Below, piece after piece: positions 1 to 8,756 of a stretch of 64,000 bases of DNA. Position 1 is the stretch's first letter, and each line of letters opens with the position of its first letter. The position numbers and the translations under genes were made by a program. The notes beneath the pieces are model-generated. The model searched no databases, was not told where the DNA came from, and saw only the letters and a program-made list of their open reading frames with translations. Where the stretch lies: positions 19,471 to 83,470 of the forward strand of contig JAXDFZ010000004.1 in assembly GCA_034665305.1 (NCBI GenBank), read 5' to 3'. The stretch is from DASXRU01 sp034665305. Lineage in GTDB: Bacteria > Acidobacteriota > Blastocatellia > Pyrinomonadales > Pyrinomonadaceae.

Positions 1-293
1 GCAAAGACCAAACGGACATCGTGCTTTACTGACCCGTCGCCGGCGTTCTTACTAATGCGGCGCATGTATTGATCGACCGACTGCCTGATGTCGTCTTCAA
101 ATGCGGTGGTAAACGCGTATTCATTTCCCGCCATTTCGCTGGCGATCCGTCGCGCTTGTTCGGACACGAACGCAGTGCGTTCATCTGGATTCATCTGTTG
201 ATAGGTCTTCACCTGTTGCGCCTGGGTCTGGTGATTGGTGACGAAGGAAATTATCAAAGCGAAAAGTATCAGCATCATTTTGGGTTGTCTCAT
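1..293 (-). CDS. Partial secreted protein related to the transglycosylase half of the nearby kinase fusion
   Basis: The reading frame is open from ATG at 293 to the window edge, giving the first 97 residues; the C-terminus lies outside. A Shine-Dalgarno-like GAGG sits about 10 bases before the ATG. Residues 1-25 form a signal peptide: basic start MRQPK, hydrophobic core LILFALIISFV, and a likely cut after TQA. The following stretch (KTYQQMNPDERTAFVSEQ) matches the start of the periplasmic region of the kinase fusion at 1413-3377 (KSYLQMSDAEQMQFIAKQ), in the same order and spacing. In the fusion this region leads into a lytic transglycosylase (SLT) domain, so this is probably a free-standing periplasmic transglycosylase-like paralogue. 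The catalytic part is not visible here. The signal peptide is well supported; the enzyme assignment is inferred from the paralogy. Confidence 0.7.
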   Translation of the reverse strand, partial: MRQPKMMLILFALIISFVTNHQTQAQQVKTYQQMNPDERTAFVSEQARRIASEMAGNEYAFTTAFEDDIRQSVDQYMRRISKNAGDGSVKHDVRLVF

Positions 294-413
294 TTCTTGG
301 TTCCTCACTTGGTTGAACTCTCTCCGAAGAGCGTTGGCTAACGAACGAATTTGCCTTGCACTTAGTTAAGCGAGAATCGCGGCCAGATGTGTTCATTTTG
401 GATATCTATCAAC

Positions 414-495
414 GGGCAGTAGCCCGACCGTGAGGGAGGGCTCCCGCTCGCATGCACTCAACCGGAGCCCTCCCTTACGGTCGGGCTACTGCCCC
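414..495. repeat. Palindromic intergenic repeat, family A, copy 1
   Basis: Two arms of about 31 bases (414-444 and 464-495) are near-perfect reverse complements around a 19-base loop. The arm begins GGGCAGTAGCCCGACCGT. A second full copy lies at 31203-31289 and a single-arm remnant at 45889-45917. It lies in the gap between two divergent genes (294-766). Confidence 0.85.
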
Positions 496-527
496 GCTCC
501 GCGCGCAATAGGCCGAGAAGTGTTCAT

Positions 528-640
528 TTGGAGTGCGCCGGCAGAGCGCAGCGGCGACGGCGCTTTGGATGACTCCCACGAGGCCCAATCTCCAAAAGAA
601 ATCCAAAAGCGGTGTCGCGCTGCGCTGGTCACGGCTCCAA
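528..640. repeat. Imperfect palindrome between divergent genes
   Basis: An arm starting TTGGAGTGCGCC (528-569) is answered by a degenerate complementary arm (602-640) ending GGCTCCAA. The short string GTGTTCATT occurs near 390, 520 and 667 around it. Apart from this and the preceding palindrome, the gap 294-766 shows no gene. It must contain the promoters of the divergent genes, but I could not pick a convincing -35/-10 pair. Confidence 0.5.
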
Positions 641-766
641 ATGGTAAGCGAGAAACGAGTGCCAAAGTGTTCATTGAAAAACGAGAAACTTCGTTTGCGA
701 TAATACTTCAACAAGCGATCGACAAACTGAAAGTAGGTTCTCTAACTAGTGCTAGAATCTGCGCCG

Positions 767-1339
767 ATGACCACACTCTCTGCCGATAATTTGACAGGGC
801 TGCTGTTTGAATGGCGGCAGGGCGACGAGGCGGCCCTGGAAAAGTTGACGCCGCTTGTCTACGACGAGCTGCGTCGTATTGCGCATCGTTACGTGCGACG
901 AGAACGCGATGGTCACACTTTGCAAACAACGGCGTTGGTTAATGAAGCCTACGTGCGTCTCGCGGGGCGGCAAAAGATCGAGTGGCAGGACCGCTCGCAC
1001 TTTTTTGCGGTAACCGCCAATGTGATGCGGCACATCCTGATTGATCACGCGCGCCGTCGCCACTACGCGAAACGCGGCGGTGACGCGCAACATGTGGCGC
1101 TCGATGAAGCGGACGCGATGTCCCACCAGCGAGCGCGTGAACTGGTGGCGCTGGATCAAGCACTGGAAGCATTGGCGAAACTAGATCCGCGCAAAAGCCA
1201 GGTGGTGGAGTTGCGATACTTTGGCGGGTTGAGCATGGAAGAGACGGCGGAGGTTCTGGAAGTTTCCCTAATGACGGTGCGGCGCGATTGGCGCGTCGCG
1301 AAAGCGTGGCTGTTTAAGGAAGTAAATGGTGAATGGTAA
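767..1339 (+). CDS. ECF-type RNA polymerase sigma factor (sigma-70 region 2 and 4)
   Basis: A 190-residue extracytoplasmic-function sigma factor of the type common in Acidobacteria and Planctomycetes (TIGR02999-like). Region 2 spans roughly residues 15-95, with the motifs ALVNEAYVRL and FFAVTANVMRHILIDHAR. Region 4 spans about 125-180, with LDPRKSQVVELRYFGGLS and the helix-turn-helix segment EETAEVLEVSLMTVRRDW. It would direct RNA polymerase to stress or envelope promoters. A GTG at 749 could add six residues, but ATG 767 gives the family's usual N-terminus. The gene is followed after a palindrome by a membrane Ser/Thr kinase on the same strand; such sigma/kinase neighbours are common in these phyla, and the kinase may control the sigma factor. 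No anti-sigma factor is visible. The last residues (VNGEW) are encoded by the flanking repeat, so the C-terminal tail may be variable. Confidence 0.9.
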   Translation: MTTLSADNLTGLLFEWRQGDEAALEKLTPLVYDELRRIAHRYVRRERDGHTLQTTALVNEAYVRLAGRQKIEWQDRSHFFAVTANVMRHILIDHARRRHYAKRGGDAQHVALDEADAMSHQRARELVALDQALEALAKLDPRKSQVVELRYFGGLSMEETAEVLEVSLMTVRRDWRVAKAWLFKEVNGEW

Positions 1340-1403
1340 ATGGTGAACCGTGAACAGTGAACCGGAAACCGCGACCATTTACTATTCACCATTTACCATT
1401 TAC
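1322..1403. repeat. Low-complexity palindrome (AAATGGTGAATGG type) spanning a gene junction
   Basis: The left arm 1322-1345 (GTAAATGGTGAATGGTAAAT) and right arm 1374-1403 are reverse complements. The repeat supplies the last codons of the sigma factor and any codons upstream of the kinase's GTG start. It is built from imperfect ATGGTG/ATGGTA units. Confidence 0.8.
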
Positions 1404-1412
1404 CGAATCAAC

Positions 1413-3377
1413 GTGACCCCTGAACGCTGGCAACAAGTTGAAGAGATTCTGCAACGGGTATTGGATCGCCCGCCGCCGGATCGTGTTTCCTTTCTCGATC
1501 AGGTTTGCCGGGACGACGCTGAGTTGCGAGCCGAAGCGGCTTCGTTGATAAACGCTTACGACGAAGCCGGCGACTTCATTGAAGTGCCGGCATTCGCTAC
1601 TGATGCGCGCATATTGCTGGGCGGCGAGTCCGAACATCAGATTGGTCGCGAGATCGGACCTTACACAATTCGCGAATGTCTGGGCGTCGGCGGCATGGGC
1701 GAAGTCTATTTGGCCCATGACGGACGATTGGGCCGGTTGGTCGCTCTGAAAATCCTGCCCGTTTACTTTGCTTCGGACGATGCGCGCCTGCGCCGCTTTC
1801 AGCGTGAAGCCCAGGCTGCCTCCGCCTTGAATCATCCGAACATTCTGACGATACACGAGGTAGGCGAAACTGACGAAACACGTTTCATTGCGACTGAGTT
1901 TATTGAAGGCGACACGGTTCGCGAATTAATAGATCGGCGCGAACTGTCGCGCGAACAGATTCTCGACATTGCGGACCAGGTCGCATCGGCGCTGGCTGCC
2001 GCACATGCGGCGGGAATCGTCCATCGCGATATCAAGCCGGAAAACATAATGCGCCGGCGCGACGGGCTGGTAAAAATTCTGGATTTTGGTATTGCCAAGC
2101 TGGTCGAGCCCCCGTCAACCGATCTCGTTTCTGAGCGAGCATTAACCAAAAGCTACACCGAGATTGGCGTAGTGATGGGCACTGTCGGGTATATGTCACC
2201 GGAGCAAGCGCGCGCTCAGGCTGTCGACGAACGCACTGACGTCTGGAGCCTGGGTGTGGTGCTTTACGAAATGCTGACTGGCCAGCTTCCGTTCCCGGGC
2301 GCCACCCGGATGGACACGATGGTCAGCATCCTGGAACGAGAACCAACGCCACTCGCCGCAGCCTCTGGCCACCCCGATGAATTTCAAAGGGTAATCGATA
2401 AGGCGCTGCGGAAAGACAGGGACGATCGTTACCAGTCAGCGGCCGAATTCGCTGCGGATCTGAAAAGCATCCGCGAACATCCAAAGGTCGCGCCGGTTGC
2501 GAAGCCAAAGGCAGATCGCTCGTCGCTTAGACCCGCCTGGTTCAATTATTTTCTAATCCTCGGTGCGGTCGTTTTGCTGTTGGCAGTTGGCGGAACGATT
2601 CTTTATCGCCGTTTGGCCTTGAGGGAGCGAAACGCCGCCTCCGCAGTTACAACCAAGTCCTACCTGCAAATGAGTGACGCTGAGCAGATGCAGTTTATCG
2701 CCAAACAAGAACAGCGCATTTCACAGATGATGGGCGATCATCGCGGCAAGCCAAATGAGGAAGCTGTGCGCGCCATCAAGGCCTACTTGGACTATCGGCT
2801 AAGGGTCGATCGGCAGACAAACGGAGAAGGTGATGGCAGTTTACGCGCTGTCTATGGCCGCGCCGGGCCGTACGTGCCTTTGATAGCCCGTTCGTTTGCT
2901 GCGCGCAAAGTCCCGATCATTATCGGCATCTACCTGCCCGTGATTGAGTCCGGGTTTCGGCCATGTTATGAGAATGCCATCGGCGCCAAGGGACTGTTTC
3001 AGTTTGTGCCAGAGACAGCAAAGAACTATGGGGTCGCGCGGGACGAGATGTGCGATGCCGAAAAAATGACGCCTGCGGCTGCGCACTATATCGCGGATCG
3101 GATGGCGGAACTGGGTGAAGACTCGGAAAGTGTGACGCTGGTCCTGCTGAGTTATAACCGCGGCGCGGAGTCGGTGCGGGAAATGTTGCGCCAGCTAAGA
3201 GGTACTGATAACTACGAAAGAAATTTTTGGATGCTTTATGCCCACCGCAACGAACTTGGCGATACTTTTCGCAATGAAAGTGCCGGCTATGTCCCGAACT
3301 TTTTCGCGGCGGCAATTATCGGCGAGAACCCACAGGCCTTCGGCCTCAATTTTGAGCCACTGTCGACGATGAAATAG
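1413..3377 (+). CDS. Membrane Ser/Thr protein kinase fused to a lytic transglycosylase (SLT) domain
   Basis: A 654-residue protein. Residues 1-65 are an N-terminal helical region common before acidobacterial kinases (TPERWQQVEEIL). The Hanks-type kinase domain covers about 82-350: glycine loop GVGGMGEVY (91-99), Lys113, HRDIKPEN with Asp206, DFG 224-226, and SPEQ in the activation segment. One membrane span lies at about 377-398. The rest is predicted periplasmic and ends in an SLT fold: catalytic-type Glu512 in PVIESGF, GAKGLFQF (524-531), and LLSYNRG (578-584), equivalent to the usual AYNxG. All kinase catalytic residues and the transglycosylase Glu are present. The likely role is to couple peptidoglycan cleavage or binding outside to phosphorylation inside. 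I chose GTG 1413 because the upstream in-frame ATG (1350) lies inside a palindromic repeat. The domain combination is unusual; the functional coupling is inference. Confidence 0.85.
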   Translation: MTPERWQQVEEILQRVLDRPPPDRVSFLDQVCRDDAELRAEAASLINAYDEAGDFIEVPAFATDARILLGGESEHQIGREIGPYTIRECLGVGGMGEVYLAHDGRLGRLVALKILPVYFASDDARLRRFQREAQAASALNHPNILTIHEVGETDETRFIATEFIEGDTVRELIDRRELSREQILDIADQVASALAAAHAAGIVHRDIKPENIMRRRDGLVKILDFGIAKLVEPPSTDLVSERALTKSYTEIGVVMGTVGYMSPEQARAQAVDERTDVWSLGVVLYEMLTGQLPFPGATRMDTMVSILEREPTPLAAASGHPDEFQRVIDKALRKDRDDRYQSAAEFAADLKSIREHPKVAPVAKPKADRSSLRPAWFNYFLILGAVVLLLAVGGTILYRRLALRERNAASAVTTKSYLQMSDAEQMQFIAKQEQRISQMMGDHRGKPNEEAVRAIKAYLDYRLRVDRQTNGEGDGSLRAVYGRAGPYVPLIARSFAARKVPIIIGIYLPVIESGFRPCYENAIGAKGLFQFVPETAKNYGVARDEMCDAEKMTPAAAHYIADRMAELGEDSESVTLVLLSYNRGAESVREMLRQLRGTDNYERNFWMLYAHRNELGDTFRNESAGYVPNFFAAAIIGENPQAFGLNFEPLSTMK

Positions 3378-3545
3378 GGTGGGGTGGACAGGATTAACAG
3401 GATAAAAGCCAGAAAATCAAAGATAAGGAAACTGGAGACAACCGACCAAAAACCAACCCGCCTCATCAAAGCACCCTAAGCCCGAACGCATCACCTCTGC
3501 TGTCTAATCATGTAAATCCTGTCTAAGGTTCTTTTTCCTGCGAGA

Positions 3546-4721
3546 TTAGTGCTTCACAATAAATGATTCTTCCGGAACGGTCTGCTGCGCGACATGGCTG
3601 CCCCCGTTACTTAATCCATCGACGTAGCCCAGCGCCTGATCGTCCGAAAGAATACCGGAAACGCGCATCTTGAACTCGTCCGGGTTGGTGGCATTGTGTC
3701 CCGCCTCTTCCAGCGTGATTAGTCCCGACTGGAAAAGATGAAAGAGCGACTGATCGAAAGTCTGCATCCCGTATTGAGAAGTTCCGGCGGCGATCGCTTC
3801 GCGGATCAGATATGTTTTCTCTTCGTTGATTATGTAGTCGCGAATTAGACCGGTGGATACCATTACCTCGATCGCGGGGACACGACCCGCGCCGTTGGCC
3901 CGCTTCACCAGACGCATCGAGATCACGCCCTTAAGAATGCCGGCCAGCTGAATGCGTACCGACTTTTGCTGGTGTGAGGGAAACGACGTGACGATGCGCG
4001 TCACCGTTTCGGTTGCGTCCAGGGTGTGAAGCGTTGACAGCACCAGGTGTCCCGTCTCAGCGGCGGTGAGCGCCGTTTCAATCGTTTCGTGATCGCGCAT
4101 TTCGCCTACCAGAATCACATCGGGATCCTGACGCAGGGCGCCACGGAGCGCTTCCGCGAACGTGCGCGTGTCGACATCGACCTCGCGCTGCGTTACGAAC
4201 GATTGCTTATCGCGGTGGAGAAACTCAATCGGATCTTCGATGGTGACGATATGACCGCTGCGCGTCGAATTGATGCGATCGATCATTGCGGCGAGCGTGG
4301 TTGATTTGCCTGACCCGGTTGAGCCCGTTACCAGAATCAATCCGCGACGTTCTTCCGCGATCTTATCAATGACCGCGGGCAGACCGAGTGCTGCCGAGCT
4401 GCGACTCTGATCGGGAATGACGCGCAGAACGATGCTGACGGTCCCGCGCTGCTGAAAAATGTTGGCGCGAAATCGGCCCAGGCCTTTGACGCTATACGCT
4501 ATATCAACTTCGGAAACTTCTTTGAGCTTTTGCTTCTGGCGGTTCGACATCATCGAAAAGGCCATGTCGAGCGTGTCTTCGGGCGCCATCCGCGGCGAAT
4601 CAATGACGGGATGAAGCTCGCCCCCGATCCTCATGACGGGAAATGAGCCCGCTTTCAAGTGCAAATCGGAAGCGCCGTGGCTGGTGGCCAGTGACAAAAG
4701 GTCGTCGATTTTTAAGGACAT
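3546..4721 (-). CDS. pilT: Type IV pilus retraction / twitching motility ATPase PilT
   Basis: A 391-residue hexameric secretion-type ATPase that powers pilus retraction from the cytoplasmic face of the inner membrane. The N-terminal PAS-like region holds the family signature GASDLHLKAG (16-25). Walker A is GSTGSGKST (133-141). Further on are the Asp box (TIEDPIEF), Walker B with ILVGEMRDHETI, and the His box LSTLHT. The C-terminal part has the PilT-type AAGTSQYGMQTFDQSLFHLF region. The frame is open for another 92 codons upstream, but these lack similarity to the family; the ATG at 4721 begins the conserved MSLKIDDLL. No other pilus genes lie in the window, so it stands apart from the pilus assembly operon. 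It lies downstream of ilvE on the same strand, separated by a terminator. Confidence 0.93.
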   Translation of the reverse strand: MSLKIDDLLSLATSHGASDLHLKAGSFPVMRIGGELHPVIDSPRMAPEDTLDMAFSMMSNRQKQKLKEVSEVDIAYSVKGLGRFRANIFQQRGTVSIVLRVIPDQSRSSAALGLPAVIDKIAEERRGLILVTGSTGSGKSTTLAAMIDRINSTRSGHIVTIEDPIEFLHRDKQSFVTQREVDVDTRTFAEALRGALRQDPDVILVGEMRDHETIETALTAAETGHLVLSTLHTLDATETVTRIVTSFPSHQQKSVRIQLAGILKGVISMRLVKRANGAGRVPAIEVMVSTGLIRDYIINEEKTYLIREAIAAGTSQYGMQTFDQSLFHLFQSGLITLEEAGHNATNPDEFKMRVSGILSDDQALGYVDGLSNGGSHVAQQTVPEESFIVKH

Positions 4722-4874
4722 ATTGAAAACTCTGGGCGTGAACTGCGGTAGTCGGCTGAAATGCTGGTTAACTGAGGAAGGCTTACAAAGCAAGTCACCG
4801 CGGGGCTGCGGTGACCGTGAAACATAATAGACTTCGAGCGCGGGAACGTCAACATTGGGCCTCGAAAACCAAAA

Positions 4875-4904
4875 GGAAAAGGCGCCATTAGCGGCGCCTT
4901 TTCC
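4875..4904 (-). terminator. Rho-independent terminator after ilvE
   Basis: A perfect 12-base stem, GGAAAAGGCGCC (4875-4886) and its complement (4893-4904), closes a 6-base loop. Read on the minus strand it is followed by a T-rich run. It lies 23 bases past the ilvE stop codon. Confidence 0.85.
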
Positions 4905-4926
4905 TTCGATTGAATGTTGTGGGGAA

Positions 4927-6003
4927 TTACTCGACTGCCCCGGCAAATCTTGCGACGGGCTCGTTATCCAATGCCGGAGCGAGCGGCGTCTTTGCACTGG
5001 AACGGCCGTTAGTTTCGGGTTGGCTCTTAGCGGTTTCGTTTACATAGGTCAGCCATGGACCAGGCGGCTGGCGCTCGCCCGAAGTTATTTCAAAGAACCT
5101 CTTCTGAATTCGTGTAGTTACGTCGCCGCGGCCGCCCGCACCGACCGTAATGCGATCGACGGAGCGAATCGGCGTAATCTCGGCCGCTGTGCCGCTGAAG
5201 AAGAGCTCGTCGGCCACGTACAAAGCAGCGCGCTGTATGCTGCGCTCTTTAACTGTGATGCCCAACTCCTGGCAAATTTGAATGACGCTGTCGCGCGTGA
5301 TGCCGGGCAATATCGAAGAGGACAGCGGCGGCGTGATCACCATGTCGCCGGTTACGAGAAAGATGTTTTCGCCTGAGCCTTCGGAAACGTATCCGCGATC
5401 GTCCAGGGCGATACCTTCCGCATAACCGTTTAGCAGCGCCTCCATTTTGATTAACTGCGAGTTCATGTAATTCGCGCCGCTCTTTGCCATTGCCGGCATC
5501 GAGTTTGGCGTGAGGCGATTCCAGGTCGAGACACACACGTCCACGCCTTTTTCAATTGCTTCATCGCCGAGGTATTTGCCCCAATCCCACGCGCCGATGT
5601 AGCAGGCCAGCGGATTGGGAAAAGGATTTACACCAAAGGCCGGATGCTCTTCATCCAAACTGCGGAAAAGAATGGGACGCACATAACATTGGTTCAATTC
5701 GCTGCGACGCACCAGTTCAACTGAGGCATCCACGAAATCATCCAGCGTCCACCGGTGATCCATGCGATAGATTTTGGCTGAATTCAAAAAGCGCTGCATG
5801 TGCTCGCGTAAACGAAAGATCGCCGGGCCGCGCTTTGTCGCGTAGCAGCGGATACCTTCAAAAACGCTGGAGCCGTAGTGCAACACGTGCGACATGACAT
5901 GGACGCGCGCATCGTTCCATTTGATAAATTCGCCATCATGCCAGACTACATCGGCAATGCGCGGTGTAGGCACGTTCTTCGCTTTTCCGTCTTTAGAAAA
6001 CAT
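4927..6003 (-). CDS. ilvE: Branched-chain amino acid aminotransferase
   Basis: A 358-residue class IV PLP-dependent aminotransferase that interconverts Leu, Ile and Val with their 2-oxo acids using glutamate/2-oxoglutarate. The family features run in order: HVLHYGSSVFEGIR (39-52), YVRPILFR, the PLP lysine in AMAKSGANYMNSQ (Lys174), YVSEGSGENIF with Glu208, and ILPGITRDSV. A strong ribosome site (AAAGGAGA) precedes the ATG at 6003. The C-terminal 30 residues after WLTYVNETA are low in complexity and longer than usual. It is divergent from the dipeptidase gene and is closed by its own terminator, so it is probably monocistronic. Confidence 0.93.
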   Translation of the reverse strand: MFSKDGKAKNVPTPRIADVVWHDGEFIKWNDARVHVMSHVLHYGSSVFEGIRCYATKRGPAIFRLREHMQRFLNSAKIYRMDHRWTLDDFVDASVELVRRSELNQCYVRPILFRSLDEEHPAFGVNPFPNPLACYIGAWDWGKYLGDEAIEKGVDVCVSTWNRLTPNSMPAMAKSGANYMNSQLIKMEALLNGYAEGIALDDRGYVSEGSGENIFLVTGDMVITPPLSSSILPGITRDSVIQICQELGITVKERSIQRAALYVADELFFSGTAAEITPIRSVDRITVGAGGRGDVTTRIQKRFFEITSGERQPPGPWLTYVNETAKSQPETNGRSSAKTPLAPALDNEPVARFAGAVE

Positions 6004-6226
6004 TTGTATCGCTCTCCTTTAGACATCGCACAGATTAGAGTTTGACAGTACGATGCGCCGTAATTATCGCTTGCAGAAATGATGGAGGAGCCGTTGTTGC
6101 ATGGCCTGCCTAACTATGACAGAACGATGAGCAAGACGTTCACAAGAATAACGCACAATAGCCTAAATTTGAGGCGGATAGCAAGCCGCGCTTGATCCTT
6201 TCAAAGACGCCCGCGTACTATCGCCC

Positions 6227-7543
6227 ATGCTTTTGTATTTACTGAAAAGTAGCAATCGTTTTGGCATTCCCGCGCGGCATGGCCGCGACGGTTTTCGGGC
6301 CATGATATTACTGGCCACATCGCTATTTATCATTTTCTGCTACGGCTGCAATATGTTGAAACCTAACCAGCACAACGGCAATCCTCCGGTGAACAACGGC
6401 GGGCAAACATCCAACGGCGCCAGCGATGCGATGTCCATTCACCGGCGCGCGATTTCGATCGATCTGCACGCCGACAGCATCCAGCGCGCGGTTGATGAAG
6501 GACTTGACCTGGGTCAACTTCTCTCCGACGGACACTTTGACGCTGTGCGCGCAAAGACCGGGGGCCTCGACGCGCAGTTCTTCTCCATTTGGGTTGAACC
6601 GCAACTCTTCGGCGGAGGTGGGCCCGGCGCGATCGACCGTGCTGATAAGCAGATTGCGGCCGTACGCAAACTCGTAGATACCTACCCGGAAACCTGGGAT
6701 GTGGCAACGACGGCGGCGGACGTGCGGAAAGCAGCCGCGGCGGGAAAACTTTCCGCCTTAATGGGTTTGGAGGGCGGATACGCGATCGACGAGAAACTCG
6801 AGAATGTCGAGCGCTATTACCAAATGGGTGTCCGTTACATGTCTCCGGCGTGGACGGTCAGCACGAGTTGGGCCGGATCGTGCGGCGATGAGGGACGCAC
6901 GCGAGGCCTGAACGAGTTTGGCAAACAAGTGGTACGCCAGATGAACCGGCTGGGCATGATGGTGGACGTATCGCACGTTTCCGATCCGACGTTCTGGGAC
7001 GTGGTGCGAACTTCTACCAAGCCGGTCATCGCCACGCATTCTGCATGTCGCGCCATCACGGACGTGCCGCGAAACCTTACCGACGAAATGATCGTCGCGC
7101 TCGCAAAGACGGGCGGCGTTGTTTGTGTGATCTTCTATCCTGAGCACATCGAACCCGGTTACGCCGAAAAGAAACGACTGGTTGACGCCGAGATTGCTCC
7201 CAAAGTGCAAAAAGCTTCAGATGCCGAACCGGGAGATGCAGCGCACAAGAAACTGGCGCGCGACCGCGTACGCCGCGAGGAGTTTGCGAAACGACTGCCG
7301 CCGGTGCACATCGCGCGCATCGTCGATCACATCGATCACATCGTAAAACTGGTTGGGATCGATCATGTCGGGATTGGTTCAGACTTTGATGGGGTGCAGG
7401 CCTTGCCGGTGGAAATGCAGTCGGTCGCGGACTTGCCGAACCTGACGGCTGAACTTCTTCGACGCGGCTATTCAGAATCCGACATCGATAAAATACTCGG
7501 CGGCAACGTGCTGCGAATGATGGAAGCGGTTGAGAAGCGATAG
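6227..7543 (+). CDS. Membrane dipeptidase (peptidase family M19), probable lipoprotein
   Basis: A zinc-dependent dipeptidase that hydrolyses dipeptides, possibly including D-amino-acid products of cell-wall turnover. Metal-site motifs appear in order: ISIDLHADS (HxD), LMGLEGGYAI (bridging Glu), VDVSHVSDPTFWD, VIATHSACRAI, and HVGIGSDFDGV near the C-terminus. A hydrophobic segment ends in IIFCYGC, a lipobox-like site, so the mature enzyme is probably lipid-anchored in the periplasm. ATG 6227 gives a 25-residue basic N-region before the hydrophobic stretch; ATG 6302 would give a conventional lipoprotein signal (MILLATSLF). Neither has a clear ribosome site, so the start is uncertain. The gene is followed after 16 bases by nfo and may be co-transcribed with it. 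Confidence 0.88.
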   Translation: MLLYLLKSSNRFGIPARHGRDGFRAMILLATSLFIIFCYGCNMLKPNQHNGNPPVNNGGQTSNGASDAMSIHRRAISIDLHADSIQRAVDEGLDLGQLLSDGHFDAVRAKTGGLDAQFFSIWVEPQLFGGGGPGAIDRADKQIAAVRKLVDTYPETWDVATTAADVRKAAAAGKLSALMGLEGGYAIDEKLENVERYYQMGVRYMSPAWTVSTSWAGSCGDEGRTRGLNEFGKQVVRQMNRLGMMVDVSHVSDPTFWDVVRTSTKPVIATHSACRAITDVPRNLTDEMIVALAKTGGVVCVIFYPEHIEPGYAEKKRLVDAEIAPKVQKASDAEPGDAAHKKLARDRVRREEFAKRLPPVHIARIVDHIDHIVKLVGIDHVGIGSDFDGVQALPVEMQSVADLPNLTAELLRRGYSESDIDKILGGNVLRMMEAVEKR

Positions 7544-7559
7544 CTAGTTCGTTGTTGCC

Positions 7560-8447
7560 ATGAAATCGAGTACGAAATCCTCACGCCCGCGCATCGGTTT
7601 TCACGCGCCTATCACCGGCGGGCTGCACAACGCTTTGCTGACTTCGCGCGAGCTTGGTTGCGATACAGTGCAAATCTTTTCCCGCAATCCACGGGGCTGG
7701 AAAGCAAAGCCCCTGGCACCGGCAGATATTAAGACGTTCAAGCGAGTGCGCAAGGAAACGAAAATATCCCCGGTGGCAATTCACGCGAACTACTTGATTA
7801 ACCTGGCCGCCTCCGATCCGGAGATGCGAGCCAAATCGATTGAATCGTTTCGTGAAGAAGTCCAACGCGGAATTGTGCTCGGCTGCAACTATCTGGTTTT
7901 CCATCCCGGCAGTGCGCGTGGGGCCTGCGAAGCAGATGGCATTGCGACGTGTATTCAAAGTTTGAAAATTGCGTGCGATGGATTGGAGCTGGGTGCGTTT
8001 CGCATCCTGTTGGAGAACACGGCCGGCCAGGGCGAATGCATCGGCCACCGGTTCGAACATCTGGGCGAGATTATTAGCGCCTGTCCGGAGTTGCGACTTG
8101 GAGTTTGTTTGGACACGGCACATGCGTTCACGGCGGGTTACGATTTGCGCGAAGAAGACGGGCTGCGAGCTATGATTCAATCGCTGCAGCGCAACGTCGG
8201 CACGAAGCGAGTGCGCGCGATCCACTTTAACGATTCGCGAGCGGAGTACAATTCCCGCGTCGACCGCCATTGGCACATCGGCGCCGGACAGATTGGCGCG
8301 GAAGCTCTGCGGCGAGTGGCCCAGCATCCCAGCCTGGCCCATGCGGCGTTCATTCTGGAGACGCCGTACAAATTGCCCGCCGACAATCTGCCGAATATCA
8401 ATGCGCTGCGATCGTTTGTGAGCGGGACTGATAGAAACTCTCCTTAG
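7560..8447 (+). CDS. nfo: Endonuclease IV (AP endonuclease, Xylose isomerase-like TIM barrel)
   Basis: A 295-residue protein matching the family length of about 280-300. It cleaves DNA 5' to abasic sites and removes 3' blocking groups in base excision repair, using three zinc ions. Zinc-ligand motifs are visible in order: IGFHAPITGGL, VAIHANYLINLA, LVFHPGSARG, ILLENTAGQG (Glu), GVCLDTAHAFTAGYD, AIHFNDSRAEYNSRVDRHWHIG, and a C-terminal FILETP. It lies 16 bases behind the dipeptidase gene, with which it has no known functional link. A palindromic repeat follows. Confidence 0.93.
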   Translation: MKSSTKSSRPRIGFHAPITGGLHNALLTSRELGCDTVQIFSRNPRGWKAKPLAPADIKTFKRVRKETKISPVAIHANYLINLAASDPEMRAKSIESFREEVQRGIVLGCNYLVFHPGSARGACEADGIATCIQSLKIACDGLELGAFRILLENTAGQGECIGHRFEHLGEIISACPELRLGVCLDTAHAFTAGYDLREEDGLRAMIQSLQRNVGTKRVRAIHFNDSRAEYNSRVDRHWHIGAGQIGAEALRRVAQHPSLAHAAFILETPYKLPADNLPNINALRSFVSGTDRNSP

Positions 8448-8463
8448 GTTGGCGTCTCTTCAA

Positions 8464-8670
8464 GCGCCGCAGGTGCGAAACGTAAAAGCCTGGGCCAGCG
8501 GCCCAGGATTCCTTCGAGGGCAAATGTACTAGTACTGAAAGTGCGAAATAGTGAGGTCAATTAACAACTCGCTGCGTTCATTTTGATTTCGCGCCTTCAG
8601 CGCTTAATGAGTAAGTCACGTCACTACCCAGGCCGTTGGCCTGGGCTTTTACATTTCGCGCCGTTGGCGC
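8464..8670. repeat. Large palindromic repeat downstream of nfo
   Basis: The left arm 8464-8508 contains GTAAAAGCCTGGGCC, and the right arm 8627-8670 contains its complement GGCCTGGGCTTTTAC. The middle is about 120 bases and unpaired. This repeat fills the first half of the 514-base gap between nfo and leuS; the second half holds a promoter and a structured leader. Confidence 0.75.
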
Positions 8671-8718
8671 TTAGCAGGCGTCAAAACTTTTGTGTAATGC
8701 CGCACTCATTTCAAACCT

Positions 8719-8747
8719 TAGACATTGACTCTGACTTTGGTTAGAAT
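8719..8747 (+). promoter_or_regulatory. Candidate sigma-70 promoter of leuS
   Basis: TAGACA (8719-8724) and TAGAAT (8742-8747) are separated by 17 bases, each one mismatch from consensus. Transcription would start near 8754, leaving a leader of about 200 bases before leuS. Confidence 0.5.
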
Positions 8748-8756
8748 GGCTTCACT

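Noticed and set aside
3387..3524. Terminator between the kinase fusion and pilT
   Set aside because: GACAGGATTAACAGGAT and ATGTAAATCCTGTC pair only loosely across more than 100 bases and have no T run; it looks like another degenerate intergenic palindrome.
4722..4997. N-terminal extension of pilT
   Set aside because: The family begins at the ATG at 4721; the extra 92 codons show no similarity to it and cover the ilvE terminator.
7581..8342. A 253-codon minus-strand frame opposite nfo
   Set aside because: Shadow of the conserved endonuclease IV gene; no domain or ribosome site.
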